Assembly (NCBI RefSeq): GCF_016862775.1
Contig: NZ_BONP01000001.1
Location: forward strand, 186,001 to 250,000
Direction of reading: 5' to 3'
DNA length: 64,000 nt
Origin: Cellulomonas phragmiteti
GTDB lineage: Bacteria > Actinomycetota > Actinomycetes > Actinomycetales > Cellulomonadaceae
This document shows, piece after piece, positions 20,903 through 29,309 of the stretch. Made by a program: the position numbers and the translations under genes. The notes beneath the pieces are model-generated. The model saw only the letters and a list, made by a program, of their open reading frames with translations, was not told the DNA's origin and made no database searches. Within the stretch, counting starts at the first letter, position 1. Every line of letters begins with the position of its first letter.

Positions 20903-22525
20903 TTGTTCGCCACCCTCTCCGACCGTCTCACGTCGACGTTCAAGAACCTCCGTGCGAAGGGTCGCCTGTCCGAGGCGGACATCGACGCGACGATCCGCGA
21001 GATCCGACGTGCGCTGCTGGACGCCGACGTCGCCGTCCCGGTCGTGCGCCAGTTCACCGGTGCCGTGCGCGAGCGTGCCCTGTCGTCCGAGGTCTCCGGC
21101 GCGCTGAACCCGGCGCAGCAGGTCGTCAAGGTCGTCAACGACGAGCTCGTGGCGATCCTCGGCGGGCAGACGCGCACGCTCGCGTTCGCCAAGCAGCCGC
21201 CGACCGTCATCATGCTCGCGGGCCTGCAGGGCGCGGGCAAGACGACGCTCGCCGGCAAGCTCGCGCTGTGGCTGCGCGAGCAGGGCCACACCCCGCTGCT
21301 CGTCGCGGCGGACCTGCAGCGACCCAACGCGGTGACGCAGCTGCAGGTCGTCGGGGAGCGCGCAGGCGTGCCCGTCCACGCGCCGCACCCGGGCAACCAG
21401 GGCGCCGTCGACGTCCTGCCCGCCGGCGCGGACCCGGTCGCGGTCGCGCGCGCGGGCCTGGACACGGCCCGGCAGAAGCAGCACGACGTCGTGATCGTCG
21501 ACACCGCCGGGCGGCTCGGCGTGGACGCCGAGCTGATGGCGCAGGCGTCCGACATCCGTGACGCCGTCGACCCCGACGAGGTGCTGTTCGTCGTCGACGC
21601 GATGATCGGCCAGGACGCCGTGACCACGGCGCAGGCGTTCGCCGACGGGGTGGGCTTCACCGGCGTCGTCCTGTCGAAGCTCGACGGGGACGCCCGCGGT
21701 GGTGCGGCGCTGTCGATCGCGAGCGTCACCGGCCGCCCCATCATGTTCGCCTCGACGGGTGAGAAGCTCACCGACTTCGAGGTGTTCCACCCGGACCGCA
21801 TGGCGTCCCGGATCCTCGACATGGGCGACGTGCTCACGCTCATCGAGCAGGCGGAGAAGGCCTTCGACGCCGAGCAGGCCGAGAAGATGGCCGGCAAGCT
21901 CGTCGCCGGCGAGGACTTCACGCTCGAGGACTTCCTCGTGCAGATGCAGCAGCTCAAGAACATGGGCTCGATCAAGAAGATGTTCGGCATGCTCCCGGGC
22001 ATGGGGCAGATGCGCGAGGCCCTGGAGAACTTCGACGAGCGCGAGGTCGACCGGATCGAGGCGATCATCCGCTCGATGACCCCCGGCGAGCGGCAGAACC
22101 CCAAGATCATCAACGGCTCGCGGCGCTCCCGCATCGCCCGCGGGTCGGGGACGACGACGAGCGAGATCAACCAGCTGCTCGAGCGGTTCGACGGCGCGAA
22201 GAAGATGATGCGGCAGATGGCCAAGGGCGGTGGCATGCCCGGCGGGATGCCGGGCATGGGCAACCTGCCCGGCATGGGCGGCAAGAAGTCGCGCGGACGG
22301 CAGGCGCCGCAGCCGAAGCGGGCCAAGGGCGCGCGCTCCGGCAACCCCGCGAAGCGTGCGGAGCAGGAGCGCGCGGCCGCGGCCCGCGCCGCGGGCGAGG
22401 CCCCGGCCGCTCCCGCGGGGTCCGCGTTCGGGCTCGGCGCCACCCGCGACGCGGCGCCGGACGCCGCCGCGTTCGACCCGAGCGACCTGCCCGCCGGGCT
22501 CGGGGACCTCTTCAAGGGTCGCTGA
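20903..22525 (+). CDS. ffh: Signal recognition particle protein Ffh
   Basis: SRP54 GTPase that binds 4.5S/SRP RNA and signal peptides and delivers ribosomes to FtsY. 540 residues. TTG 20903 is chosen because it gives the family start (M)FATLSDRLTSTFKNLR; nearby alternatives are poor. The N domain is followed by the G domain with GLQGAGKTT (107-115), DTAGRLGVD and SKLDGDARGG. The Met-rich M domain then carries SRRSRIARGSGTT, the RNA-binding region, and a Gly/Met stretch GGMPGGMPGMGNLPGMGG. A long Ala/Pro tail follows, as in other actinobacteria. Confidence 0.96.
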   Translation: MFATLSDRLTSTFKNLRAKGRLSEADIDATIREIRRALLDADVAVPVVRQFTGAVRERALSSEVSGALNPAQQVVKVVNDELVAILGGQTRTLAFAKQPPTVIMLAGLQGAGKTTLAGKLALWLREQGHTPLLVAADLQRPNAVTQLQVVGERAGVPVHAPHPGNQGAVDVLPAGADPVAVARAGLDTARQKQHDVVIVDTAGRLGVDAELMAQASDIRDAVDPDEVLFVVDAMIGQDAVTTAQAFADGVGFTGVVLSKLDGDARGGAALSIASVTGRPIMFASTGEKLTDFEVFHPDRMASRILDMGDVLTLIEQAEKAFDAEQAEKMAGKLVAGEDFTLEDFLVQMQQLKNMGSIKKMFGMLPGMGQMREALENFDEREVDRIEAIIRSMTPGERQNPKIINGSRRSRIARGSGTTTSEINQLLERFDGAKKMMRQMAKGGGMPGGMPGMGNLPGMGGKKSRGRQAPQPKRAKGARSGNPAKRAEQERAAAARAAGEAPAAPAGSAFGLGATRDAAPDAAAFDPSDLPAGLGDLFKGR

Positions 22526-22530
22526 GCGCG

Positions 22531-23619
22531 GTGATCACCCACCTGCGGGGCACGGTCGTCCTCGACGACGAGCACGAGGTCGGCGAGGCCTGGGTCGTGG
22601 GGGACCGCCTCACGCTGGAGCAGCCCGCCGAGGCGCCGGAGGTGGTCCTCGAGGGCTGGGTGCTGCCCGGCCTGGTCGACGTGCACTGCCACGTCGGTCT
22701 GGCGGCCGACGGCCCCGTGGACGACGCGACGGCGCAGGTGCAGGCGTGGGCCGACCGGGACGCGGGCGTGCTGCTCGTGCGCGACGCCGGTTCCCCGTCC
22801 GACACGCGGTGGATGGACCAGCGGCCCGACCTGCCGCGGCTGCTGCGCGCCGGCCACCATCTCGCGCTGCCCAAGCGGTACCTGCGCCACTACGGCCGTG
22901 AGCTCGCGGACCCGTCGCTGCTGCCGCAGGCCGTGCGGGAGGAGGCGGCACGCGGTGACGGCTGGGTCAAGATCGTCGCGGACTGGATCGACCGGGACCT
23001 CGGGGCCGAGGGGGACCTGCGGCCGCTGTGGCCCGCCGACGTCCTCGCGGAGGCCGTCGCGGCGGCCCACGCCGCCGGCGCGCGCGTGACCGCCCACACC
23101 TTCAGCCACGAGGCGATCGACGCGCTGCTGGACGCGGGGGTCGACGGGCTCGAGCACGCCACGGGAGCCACGCCCGCGCAGATCGAGCGCATCGCGGCGG
23201 CCGGCGTCCCGGTCACGGCGACGCTGCTGCAGGTCGGCCGGTTCGCGGACATCGCGGCCCAGGGCGAGGCCCGGTACCCCCGCTTCGCCGCGCGCATGCG
23301 CGCGATGCACGCGCGGCGGTACGAGCACGTGCGCGACCTGCACGACGCGGGCGTGCGGGTGCTCGTCGGCACCGACGCGGGCGGCACGATCGGCCACGGG
23401 GAGATCGCGGCGGAGGCCGCCGAGATGGTGCGTGCCGGGATCCCGGCGCACGACGTCGCGGCGGCCGCCTCGTGGCGGACCCGCGCCTGGCTGGGCGTCC
23501 CGGGTATCGCCGAGGGGAGCAGCGCCGACGTCGTCGTCTACGGCGCCGACCCGCGGGCCGACATCCGGGTGCTGGCGCGCCCGCAGGCCGTCGTGCTGCG
23601 GGGCGTGCGGGTGCGCTGA
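22531..23619 (+). CDS. Amidohydrolase-superfamily protein (imidazolonepropionase-like)
   Basis: A 362-residue metal-dependent hydrolase with the small flanking beta-domain and TIM barrel of this superfamily. Metal ligands visible are H52 and H54 (LVDVHCHVG), a lysine in [10 protein letters not shown], histidines in [12 protein letters not shown] and DGLEHATG, and an aspartate in LVGTDAGG. The C-terminal [17 protein letters not shown] is the typical return to the beta-domain. The substrate is unknown; deaminase, prolidase-like or cyclic amide activities are all possible. GTG 22531 is 5 nt after ffh, so it is probably translated from the same message. It splits ffh from rpsP, but such an insert is seen in other actinobacteria. 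Confidence 0.85.
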   Translation: MITHLRGTVVLDDEHEVGEAWVVGDRLTLEQPAEAPEVVLEGWVLPGLVDVHCHVGLAADGPVDDATAQVQAWADRDAGVLLVRDAGSPSDTRWMDQRPDLPRLLRAGHHLALPKRYLRHYGRELADPSLLPQAVREEAARGDGWVKIVADWIDRDLGAEGDLRPLWPADVLAEAVAAAHAAGARVTAHTFSHEAIDALLDAGVDGLEHATGATPAQIERIAAAGVPVTATLLQVGRFADIAAQGEARYPRFAARMRAMHARRYEHVRDLHDAGVRVLVGTDAGGTIGHGEIAAEAAEMVRAGIPAHDVAAAASWRTRAWLGVPGIAEGSSADVVVYGADPRADIRVLARPQAVVLRGVRVR

Positions 23620-23660
23620 CGGCGTGGCGCGCCCGGCCGCCCCGCGGCGCGGGTGCCGTG

Positions 23661-23690
23661 TTGGGAGCGGTCGCCCGCATCTGGCACAAT
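23661..23690 (+). promoter_or_regulatory. Promoter of rpsP
   Basis: TTGGGA (23661-23666) and CACAAT (23685-23690) are separated by 18 nt. Transcription would start near 23697, giving a leader of about 125 nt before the rpsP GTG. This is one of the few two-box promoters in the window. Confidence 0.6.
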
Positions 23691-23821
23691 GGTCGGCTGT
23701 ACTCGGTCCGCGCAGCCCCTCTACCTGTGCGGGGTCCGTGTCCTCCGGCCCACGACGGCGCGCCCACCCCACGGGAGGCGCCGCACGGCCACCCCGGCAG
23801 ACATCAGGAGAACACCACCTC

Positions 23822-24256
23822 GTGGCAACGAAGATCCGTCTCAAGCGCCTGGGCAAGATCCGCGCGCCGTACTACCGCATCGTCGTCGCCGACTCGCGCA
23901 CCAAGCGCGACGGTCGCGTGATCGAGGAGATCGGCAAGTACCACCCGACCGAGGAGCCGTCGCTCATCGAGATCACCTCGGAGCGGGCGCAGTACTGGCT
24001 GGGCGTCGGCGCGCAGCCGACCGAGCAGGTGCTCGTGCTGCTCAAGATCACCGGCGACTGGCAGAAGTTCAAGGGCCTGCCGGGTGCCGAGGGCACCCTG
24101 CGCGTCAAGGAGGCCAAGGTCGACCCGAAGGCCGCCGTCGAGGCTGCCGCGCTGGACGCCGAGAAGGTCAAGGCGAAGGCGTCGGAGAAGAAGGCCGCCG
24201 CCGCCGCGCAGGAGCCCGCCGAGCAGGCTGCTCCGGCCGAGGACGAGCAGGCCTGA
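23822..24256 (+). CDS. rpsP: 30S ribosomal protein S16
   Basis: Small-subunit protein that binds 16S rRNA helices early in assembly. The first 80 residues are canonical S16: [38 protein letters not shown] and a [13 protein letters not shown] segment. A 60-residue Ala/Lys/Glu tail (about 85-144) extends it beyond the usual length, as in many actinobacteria. GTG 23822 has AGGAG (23806-23810) 11 nt upstream. The stop overlaps the ATG of khpA by one base. Own promoter at 23661-23690. Confidence 0.96.
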   Translation: MATKIRLKRLGKIRAPYYRIVVADSRTKRDGRVIEEIGKYHPTEEPSLIEITSERAQYWLGVGAQPTEQVLVLLKITGDWQKFKGLPGAEGTLRVKEAKVDPKAAVEAAALDAEKVKAKASEKKAAAAAQEPAEQAAPAEDEQA

Positions 24257-24495
24257 TGCTCGCCGACGCGCTCGAGCACCTGGTGCGCGGCATCGTCGAC
24301 CACCCGGACGACGTGCACGTGCGCTCGTCGTCGCTGCGCCGTGGGGAGATGCTCGAGGTGCGGGTGCACCCCGAGGACCTCGGGCGCGTCATCGGCCGCG
24401 GTGGCCGGACCGCTCGTGCGCTGCGCACGGTCGTCGGGGCGCTGTCGCCCGACGGTGCCGTGCGCGTCGACGTCGTCGACGTCGACCGGCGCTGA
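24256..24495 (+). CDS. khpA: KH-domain RNA-binding protein KhpA (YlqC family)
   Basis: A 79-residue single KH domain whose GxxG loop is GRGG (47-50) in DLGRVIGRGGRTARALR. In Firmicutes and others KhpA pairs with KhpB (EloR/Jag) and binds many RNAs, affecting cell elongation; the partner gene is not in this window. ATG 24256 shares one base with the rpsP stop (TGATG), so it is coupled to S16 synthesis. A strong hairpin follows at once, which ends the rpsP-khpA transcript. Confidence 0.92.
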   Translation: MLADALEHLVRGIVDHPDDVHVRSSSLRRGEMLEVRVHPEDLGRVIGRGGRTARALRTVVGALSPDGAVRVDVVDVDRR

Positions 24496-24506
24496 CCGCA
24501 GACACC

Positions 24507-24543
24507 CGACGGCCCGGTCCCTCGACGAGGGACCGGGCCGTCG
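24507..24543 (+). terminator. Terminator hairpin after khpA
   Basis: A perfect 17-bp stem (24507-24523 with 24527-24543) closes on a GAC loop; the left arm starts CGACGGCCCGGTCCCT. No U-tract follows, as is common for high-GC terminators. It separates rpsP-khpA from rimM-trmD, which in many bacteria are one operon. Confidence 0.75.
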
Positions 24544-24574
24544 TCGTCCCCGACACGTCGGGGGAGGGAGTGAC

Positions 24575-25138
24575 ATGCTGCTGACCGTCGCCCGCATCGG
24601 GCGCCCCCACGGGCTGCGCGGGGAGGTCGCGCTGGACGTGCGGACCGACGTGCCGGCGGACCGGCTGGTCGTCGGGGCGCGGTTCGCCACCGAGCCGGCG
24701 GACGCGGGGCCGCTCGAGGTCGCGCAGGTCCGCGACGCCCAGGGGCGGTGGTACGTCACGTTCGCCCAGGTCGCCGACCGCACCGCCGCCGAGGCGCTGC
24801 GCGGCGTCGCGCTCGTCGTGGAGTCCGACGACGACGAGCACGACGACGACGGCTGGTACCCGCACGAGCTCGTGGGCCTGCGCGCCGAGCACGCGTCCGA
24901 CGGTCGCGTGCTGGGCGAGGTCGTGGGGCTGGAGCACCTGCCGGCGCACGACGTCCTGGTGCTGCGCGAGCCCGACGGCGCCCGCACGCTCGTCCCCTTC
25001 GTCGAGGCGATCGTGCCCGTCGTCGACGTGACCGGCGGACGCGTCGTGCTCGACCCGCCCGGTGGTCTGCTCGCGGCCGACGCCGCGAACCTCGTGGTCA
25101 GCGACGAGACCCGCGGCGACGCGTCCGACGAGGACTGA
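24575..25138 (+). CDS. rimM: Ribosome maturation factor RimM
   Basis: Assists assembly of the 30S head by binding S19. 187 residues, with the N-terminal barrel starting TVARIGRPHGLRGEV (4-18) and a PRC-barrel containing YPHELVGLRA and VPFVEAIVPVVDV. The linker between the domains is unusually acidic (SDDDEHDDDG). ATG 24575 has GGGAGGGAG about 5-8 nt upstream. It follows the khpA terminator by 31 nt, so either read-through or an unseen promoter is needed. trmD starts 4 nt after its stop. Confidence 0.95.
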   Translation: MLLTVARIGRPHGLRGEVALDVRTDVPADRLVVGARFATEPADAGPLEVAQVRDAQGRWYVTFAQVADRTAAEALRGVALVVESDDDEHDDDGWYPHELVGLRAEHASDGRVLGEVVGLEHLPAHDVLVLREPDGARTLVPFVEAIVPVVDVTGGRVVLDPPGGLLAADAANLVVSDETRGDASDED

Positions 25139-25141
25139 GAC

Positions 25142-25957
25142 GTGCGCGTCGACGTCGTCTCGATCTTCCCGGAGTACCTGGCGCCCCTGGAGCTGTCGCT
25201 CGTCGGCAAGGCCCGGACGTCCGGCCTGCTGGACCTGCGGGTGCACGACCTGCGCGACTGGACCGACGACCGGCACCGCACCGTCGACGACACGCCGTTC
25301 GGCGGCGGCGCCGGCATGGTCATGCGGCCGGACGTGTGGGGGCGTGCGCTCGACGACGTCCTGACGCCCGAGGCCCACCTGCTCGTCCCGTCACCCGCGG
25401 GGGCGCCGTTCACGCAGCGGACGGCCGAGGAGCTGGCCGGCGAGCAGCACCTCGTGGTGGCGTGCGGACGGTACGAGGGCATCGACGCGCGCGTCGCGGA
25501 GCACTACGCCGCCCGCGCCCGGGTCACGGAGGTGTCGCTCGGCGACTACGTGCTCAACGGCGGCGAGGTCGCGGCGCTCGTCGTCGTCGAGGCGGTCGCG
25601 CGGCTGCTCCCGGGCGTCGTGGGCAACCCGGAGTCGCTCGTGGAGGAGTCGCACGGGGCCGCGGGCCTGCTGGAGTACCCGGTGTACACCAAGCCGCCGT
25701 CGTGGCAGGGGCACGACGTGCCGGACGTCCTGCTCTCGGGGCACCACGCCCGCATCGCCCGCTGGCGGCGGGACCAGGCGCTGCGCCGGACCGCCGTGCG
25801 TCGTCCCGACCTGCTCGAGGCGCTCGACGTGGCCCGCTGGGACCGGCACGACCTCGAGGTGCTCGCCGGCTGCGGGTGGCAGGTCGTCGACGGCCGGCTG
25901 CGGGCGCAGGACGGCGCGGGCGAGCAGCGCGCCGCGGGCGAGCAGGGCGGCGCCTGA
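25142..25957 (+). CDS. trmD: tRNA (guanine-N1-)-methyltransferase TrmD
   Basis: Methylates G37 next to the anticodon using S-adenosylmethionine, which prevents +1 frameshifting. 271 residues of the SPOUT fold. The knot and SAM-site motifs are SPAGAPFTQ (84-92), CGRYEGID (108-115) and [10 protein letters not shown] (133-142). GFGGGxGMV-type loop appears as PFGGGAGMV near 52-60. The C-terminal tail is Gln/Ala/Gly-rich and disposable. GTG 25142 follows rimM by 3 nt, so the pair is one transcription unit. Confidence 0.96.
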   Translation: MRVDVVSIFPEYLAPLELSLVGKARTSGLLDLRVHDLRDWTDDRHRTVDDTPFGGGAGMVMRPDVWGRALDDVLTPEAHLLVPSPAGAPFTQRTAEELAGEQHLVVACGRYEGIDARVAEHYAARARVTEVSLGDYVLNGGEVAALVVVEAVARLLPGVVGNPESLVEESHGAAGLLEYPVYTKPPSWQGHDVPDVLLSGHHARIARWRRDQALRRTAVRRPDLLEALDVARWDRHDLEVLAGCGWQVVDGRLRAQDGAGEQRAAGEQGGA

Positions 25958-26040
25958 GCCGCACGGAGCCCGGCGTGCGGGGGCCGTGTCGCCACCGAGC
26001 GACCCACGGCCGTCGGTTCGGTCACCGGGTCGGGGTGTGG

Positions 26041-26240
26041 CAGACTGTCTCCTCGGTGTGCGTCCGCCGCCTCTCTGCCGCAGGGGAGAGCGCCCGTGAC
26101 GCGTGGACCGGACCGGCCTCGCGGCCGGGGCCCCGGTCCGGACCGACAGACCCGACCCACGGGCACGTGCCCTGCCCCGGCAGCGCGCGCGCCCGTCGAT
26201 CACGTTCCTGACCTGCGGCAGGGCGGGGAAGCGACACGAC
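26041..26240 (+). promoter_or_regulatory. Promoter and structured leader of rplS
   Basis: The 283-nt gap before rplS holds a -10-like CAGACT (26041-26046) with a weak TTCGGT 18 nt upstream (26017-26022). It predicts a leader of about 190 nt. Within it, 26105-26139 forms a two-part hairpin: 7 bp (GGACCGG with CCGGTCC) and 6 bp (CCGGCC with GGCCGG) around a TCGC loop. Such leaders of ribosomal protein genes often bind their own product; no known L19 leader motif is recognised here. Confidence 0.45.
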
Positions 26241-26606
26241 ATGCAGACGCTCGACGCGGTCGACGCAGCATCGCTGCGGAACGACCACCCGGACTTCCGT
26301 CCCGGCGACACCCTCAAGGTCAACGTGAAGGTCGTCGAGGGCAACCGCTCCCGTATCCAGGCCTTCCAGGGCGTCGTCATCGCCCGCCAGGGCGCCGGCG
26401 TCCGTGAGACCTTCACGATCCGCAAGATCAGCTTCGCCGTCGGCGTCGAGCGGACCTTCCCGCTGCACACGCCGTCGATCGAGTCGATCGAGGTCGTCAC
26501 CCGTGGCGACGTGCGCCGCGCGAAGCTGTACTACCTGCGCGCGCTGCGCGGCAAGAAGGCGAAGATCAAGGAGAAGCGCGAGAACGCCCCGGCGAAGAAG
26601 CGCTGA
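26241..26606 (+). CDS. rplS: 50S ribosomal protein L19
   Basis: Large-subunit protein at the subunit interface. 121 residues, canonical: [44 protein letters not shown] and the C-terminal [24 protein letters not shown] 26241 follows GGCGGGGAA at about 10 nt and gives the family N-terminus [12 protein letters not shown]; an in-frame start at 26103 lies in the leader hairpin and is rejected. It is alone between its own long leader and a terminator. Confidence 0.96.
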   Translation: MQTLDAVDAASLRNDHPDFRPGDTLKVNVKVVEGNRSRIQAFQGVVIARQGAGVRETFTIRKISFAVGVERTFPLHTPSIESIEVVTRGDVRRAKLYYLRALRGKKAKIKEKRENAPAKKR

Positions 26607-26629
26607 GCCCTCACGCTCCCGGCACGTCG

Positions 26630-26663
26630 CGACGGGCGGTCACCCTCGGGTGGCCGCCCGTCG
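26630..26663 (+). terminator. Terminator hairpin after rplS
   Basis: A 15-bp stem (26630-26644 with 26649-26663, one G-T pair) around a CTCG loop, starting 24 nt after the rplS stop. No U-tract. Confidence 0.7.
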
Positions 26664-26740
26664 TCGTCCCCGGACGTCCGGGAGGCGTCGCGGGGGGTCT
26701 CGCGAGGTGGCGCGCGCGCACGAACGCCTCGGGTTCGTGC

Positions 26741-26746
26741 CAAAGT
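26741..26746 (+). promoter_or_regulatory. -10 box of leaderless lepB
   Basis: CAAAGT is followed by 6 nt and GTG 26753, the same spacing as at smc and ftsY. It argues for this GTG over the one at 26747. Confidence 0.4.
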
Positions 26747-26752
26747 GTGTCG

Positions 26753-27640
26753 GTGACCGAGTTCCGAGCCGACGGAACGGGGCCGATGCCGTCCTCCGAC
26801 CGCCCCGCCGACGCCCAGCCGACCGCCGCGCGCCCGTTGTGGACGCCCACGGGCGCGCACGGTGGGGGGTCCGGTCAGGACTGGGCCTCGCGCTCGCGCG
26901 AGGAGCGCGCGGAGACCGGTGGTGACGCCGCCGCGCACCGGGACCGCGACGCGGTCCGTCGCCGGTCGGGCACGGCGTGGTCCTGGGTCCGGGAGACCGC
27001 GATCATCCTCGTCAGCGCGCTCGTCCTGTCGCTGGTGGTCAAGACGTTCCTGGTCCAGGCGTTCTTCATCCCGTCGCAGTCGATGCGGGAGACCCTCGTC
27101 GAGAACGACCGGATCCTGGTCAGCAAGCTCACGCCCGGACCGTTCGACCTGCAGCGCGGCGACGTCGTGGTCTTCAAGGACCCGGGCGGCTGGCTCACCC
27201 CCGAGATCCAGCAGCCGCGCGGGCCCGTGGCCCAGGCGGTCAACGACGGGCTGACGTTCATCGGCCTGCTCCCGCAGGACGCCGGAGAGCACCTGGTCAA
27301 GCGCGTCATCGGCCTGCCCGGCGACCGCGTGGCGTGCGCCGGACCCGGCGAGCCGGTCACCGTCAACGGCGTCGCGATCGACGAGTCCTACGTGGCTCCC
27401 GGCTCCCAGCCGAGCGAGAAGGAGTTCGAGGTCGTCGTGCCCCCGAACTCGCTGTGGGTGATGGGGGACAACCGTCAGCACTCGGCGGACTCCCGGTACA
27501 ACCAGGGCCGGGCCGGTGGCGGGTCCGTCCCCGTGGCCAACGTCGTGGGCGTCGCGTTCGTCACCGTGTGGCCCGTCGACCGCTTCACCATGCTCCGCAA
27601 CCCGTCCGCGACGTTCGCCGACGTCCCCGACGCGGGATGA
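26753..27640 (+). CDS. lepB: Signal peptidase I
   Basis: Removes signal peptides from secreted proteins at the membrane surface. 295 residues. A hydrophilic N-terminal part (about 75 residues, Arg/Asp-rich) precedes one TM helix (about 82-102, [19 protein letters not shown]). The catalytic serine is S110 in FIPSQSM and the general-base lysine is K183 in [11 protein letters not shown]; box E appears as [16 protein letters not shown] 26753 is chosen by the CAAAGT at -10 and absence of a Shine-Dalgarno; GTG 26747 and an ATG at 26786 are alternatives. Its stop overlaps the rnhB ATG (ATGA). Confidence 0.93.
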   Translation: MTEFRADGTGPMPSSDRPADAQPTAARPLWTPTGAHGGGSGQDWASRSREERAETGGDAAAHRDRDAVRRRSGTAWSWVRETAIILVSALVLSLVVKTFLVQAFFIPSQSMRETLVENDRILVSKLTPGPFDLQRGDVVVFKDPGGWLTPEIQQPRGPVAQAVNDGLTFIGLLPQDAGEHLVKRVIGLPGDRVACAGPGEPVTVNGVAIDESYVAPGSQPSEKEFEVVVPPNSLWVMGDNRQHSADSRYNQGRAGGGSVPVANVVGVAFVTVWPVDRFTMLRNPSATFADVPDAG

Positions 27641-28461
27641 CGACCGCGGTCACCGGCACCTCGGCGCGGCGGTCGGCCACGGGCGTGCGACGCCCGGCGC
27701 GCCCCGCGCCGCACCTGCGCCACGAGCGCGCCCTGCTGCGGGGCGGTCTGCGGCTCGTCGCCGGGATGGACGAGGTGGGGCGCGGGGCCCTCGCGGGCCC
27801 GGTGTCGGTGGGCGTGGTGGTCGTCGACCTCGCGACGCGCTCCGCCCCGCGCGGCGTGGCCGACTCCAAGCTGCTCAGCCCGGCGGCACGCCAGGCCCTG
27901 CTGCCCGCGCTGGGGCGCTGGGGCGTCGCGCGGTCGGTGGGGCACGCGTCGCCCGAGGAGATCGACGCGTGCGGCATCATCGCGGCCCTGCGGCTGGCCG
28001 GCACCCGGGCGCTGCGGGCCGTCACCGAGGTCGTGGACCGGGTCGACGCCGTGGTGCTCGACGGGTCGCACGACTGGCTGACGCCCCCGGCGCCCGACCT
28101 CCTCGGCACGCAGGACGACCTGTTCGAGGCCGTGCCGGACGTCCCGGTGCCCGTGGTCCACCTGCGGGTCCGGGCGGACCGCTCCTGCGCGAGCGTCGCC
28201 GCGGCGAGCGTCCTGGCCAAGTGCGAGCGCGACGCCCTCATGGTGCGCCACGCGGCCGCGCACCCCCAGTACCGCTGGGAGGACAACAAGGGCTACGCCG
28301 CGCCGGAGCACCTCGCAGCGCTGCGCGAGCACGGGCCGAGCGTGCTGCACCGGCGGTCGTGGCGCCTGCCGTCCGTGCAGGAGCCGCCCGTCGCGACGAG
28401 CGGGCAGGGCTGGGTCGCCGACGCGCTGCTGCCGGACGACGCCGGGGACGGCCGGTGGTGA
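27637..28461 (+). CDS. rnhB: Ribonuclease HII
   Basis: Cuts RNA in RNA-DNA hybrids and removes misincorporated ribonucleotides. 274 residues. The acidic catalytic residues D45 and E46 are in [14 protein letters not shown], with a further aspartate in [10 protein letters not shown]. The segment [20 protein letters not shown] matches the C-terminal family motif, though the usual GDA is RADR here. A roughly 30-residue Arg-rich N-terminal extension precedes the domain. ATG 27637 overlaps the lepB stop by 4 nt, so translation is coupled. Confidence 0.94.
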   Translation: MTTAVTGTSARRSATGVRRPARPAPHLRHERALLRGGLRLVAGMDEVGRGALAGPVSVGVVVVDLATRSAPRGVADSKLLSPAARQALLPALGRWGVARSVGHASPEEIDACGIIAALRLAGTRALRAVTEVVDRVDAVVLDGSHDWLTPPAPDLLGTQDDLFEAVPDVPVPVVHLRVRADRSCASVAAASVLAKCERDALMVRHAAAHPQYRWEDNKGYAAPEHLAALREHGPSVLHRRSWRLPSVQEPPVATSGQGWVADALLPDDAGDGRW

Positions 28462-28472
28462 CGGCACGATGG

Positions 28473-28482
28473 GGGATGATGG
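28473..28482 (+). promoter_or_regulatory. GGGATGATGG promoter element of the DUF2469 gene
   Basis: The embedded GATGAT (28475-28480) is followed by 6 nt and GTG 28487. The same 10-bp element occurs at 51633-51642 (rseP) and 53130-53139 (ispG). Confidence 0.5.
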
Positions 28483-28486
28483 TCCG

Positions 28487-28810
28487 GTGAGCGCCGAGGA
28501 CCTGGAGAACTACGAGACCGACATGGAGCTCGCGCTCTACCGCGAGTACCGCGACGTGGTCGGGCTCTTCTCGTACGTCGTCGAGACCGAGCGGCGGTTC
28601 TACCTGGCCAACCACGTGGACCTGCAGGTCCGGTCCGCCGCGGGTGAGGTCTACTTCGAGCTGTCGCTGGTCGACGCCTGGGTGTGGGACGTGTACCGGT
28701 CGGCGCGCTTCGTGAAGTCGGTCCGGGTGGTGACCTTCAAGGACGTCAACGTCGAGGAGCTCGCCAAGGCCGAGCTGGACCTCGGGGCGGGTCCGGGCTT
28801 CACGCGCTGA
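28487..28810 (+). CDS. DUF2469 protein, rnhB neighbour
   Basis: 107-residue conserved actinobacterial protein beginning SAEDLENYETDMELALYREY and containing FSYVVETERRFYL and DAWVWDVYRSARFVKSV. DUF2469 has no established function, but its gene almost always follows rnhB. The fold appears alpha/beta and soluble, with no signal peptide. GTG 28487 matches the family N-terminus, while the ATG at 28469 would add six unconserved residues. GATGAT 6 nt upstream suggests a leaderless message separate from rnhB. Confidence 0.9.
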   Translation: MSAEDLENYETDMELALYREYRDVVGLFSYVVETERRFYLANHVDLQVRSAAGEVYFELSLVDAWVWDVYRSARFVKSVRVVTFKDVNVEELAKAELDLGAGPGFTR

Positions 28811-28952
28811 CGACGGGTGCGCACGTCGGCGGTCGCACGCCGGCGCCCAGCCGTCCACAGCCCCCGCCCGGGACCGGCCCGTCCACGGGTCCGCCGAGAC
28901 GCGCCCCGGCCACCGCTGCGGCCCGTCAGGGTCGGTGCCGGAGGTGGTCGAC

Positions 28953-29309
28953 GTGCGAGCGAAGGACGCGGTCGGGCGGTACGGGGAGGACGTGGCGGCG
29001 GCGTTCGTCGCGCGAGCGGGTTGGACGGTGCTCGCCCGCAACTGGCGGTGCCCCGAGGGCGAGCTCGACATCGTCGCGCTCGACGGGGACGAGGTCGTCG
29101 CCGTCGAGGTCAAGACGCGACGGTCGACGACCTACGGGCACCCTGCCGAGGCGGTCACCCACCGCAAGCTCGCCCGGCTGCGCCGGCTGACGGCGCGCTG
29201 GCTCAGCGAGCACGACGTCCGCGCCCGGTCCGTCCGGGTCGACGTCATCGCGGTCCTCGTCCCGCGCCAGGGCGCGGCGCAGGTCGAGCACCTCGTCGGG
29301 GTGCTCTGA
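28953..29309 (+). CDS. YraN family (UPF0102) putative endonuclease
   Basis: 118 residues with the restriction-endonuclease-like core of UPF0102: GRYGEDVAAAFVARAGW, then ARNWRCPEGELDIVALDGDEVVAVEVKTR, where E, D, E and K are the nuclease-type residues. Its biological role is unsettled. GTG 28953 is chosen because GGAGG (28940-28944) lies 8 nt upstream; the GTG at 28935 would place that sequence inside the gene. It begins the yraN-comM-dprA group, and its stop overlaps the ATG of comM by one base. Confidence 0.9.
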   Translation: MRAKDAVGRYGEDVAAAFVARAGWTVLARNWRCPEGELDIVALDGDEVVAVEVKTRRSTTYGHPAEAVTHRKLARLRRLTARWLSEHDVRARSVRVDVIAVLVPRQGAAQVEHLVGVL

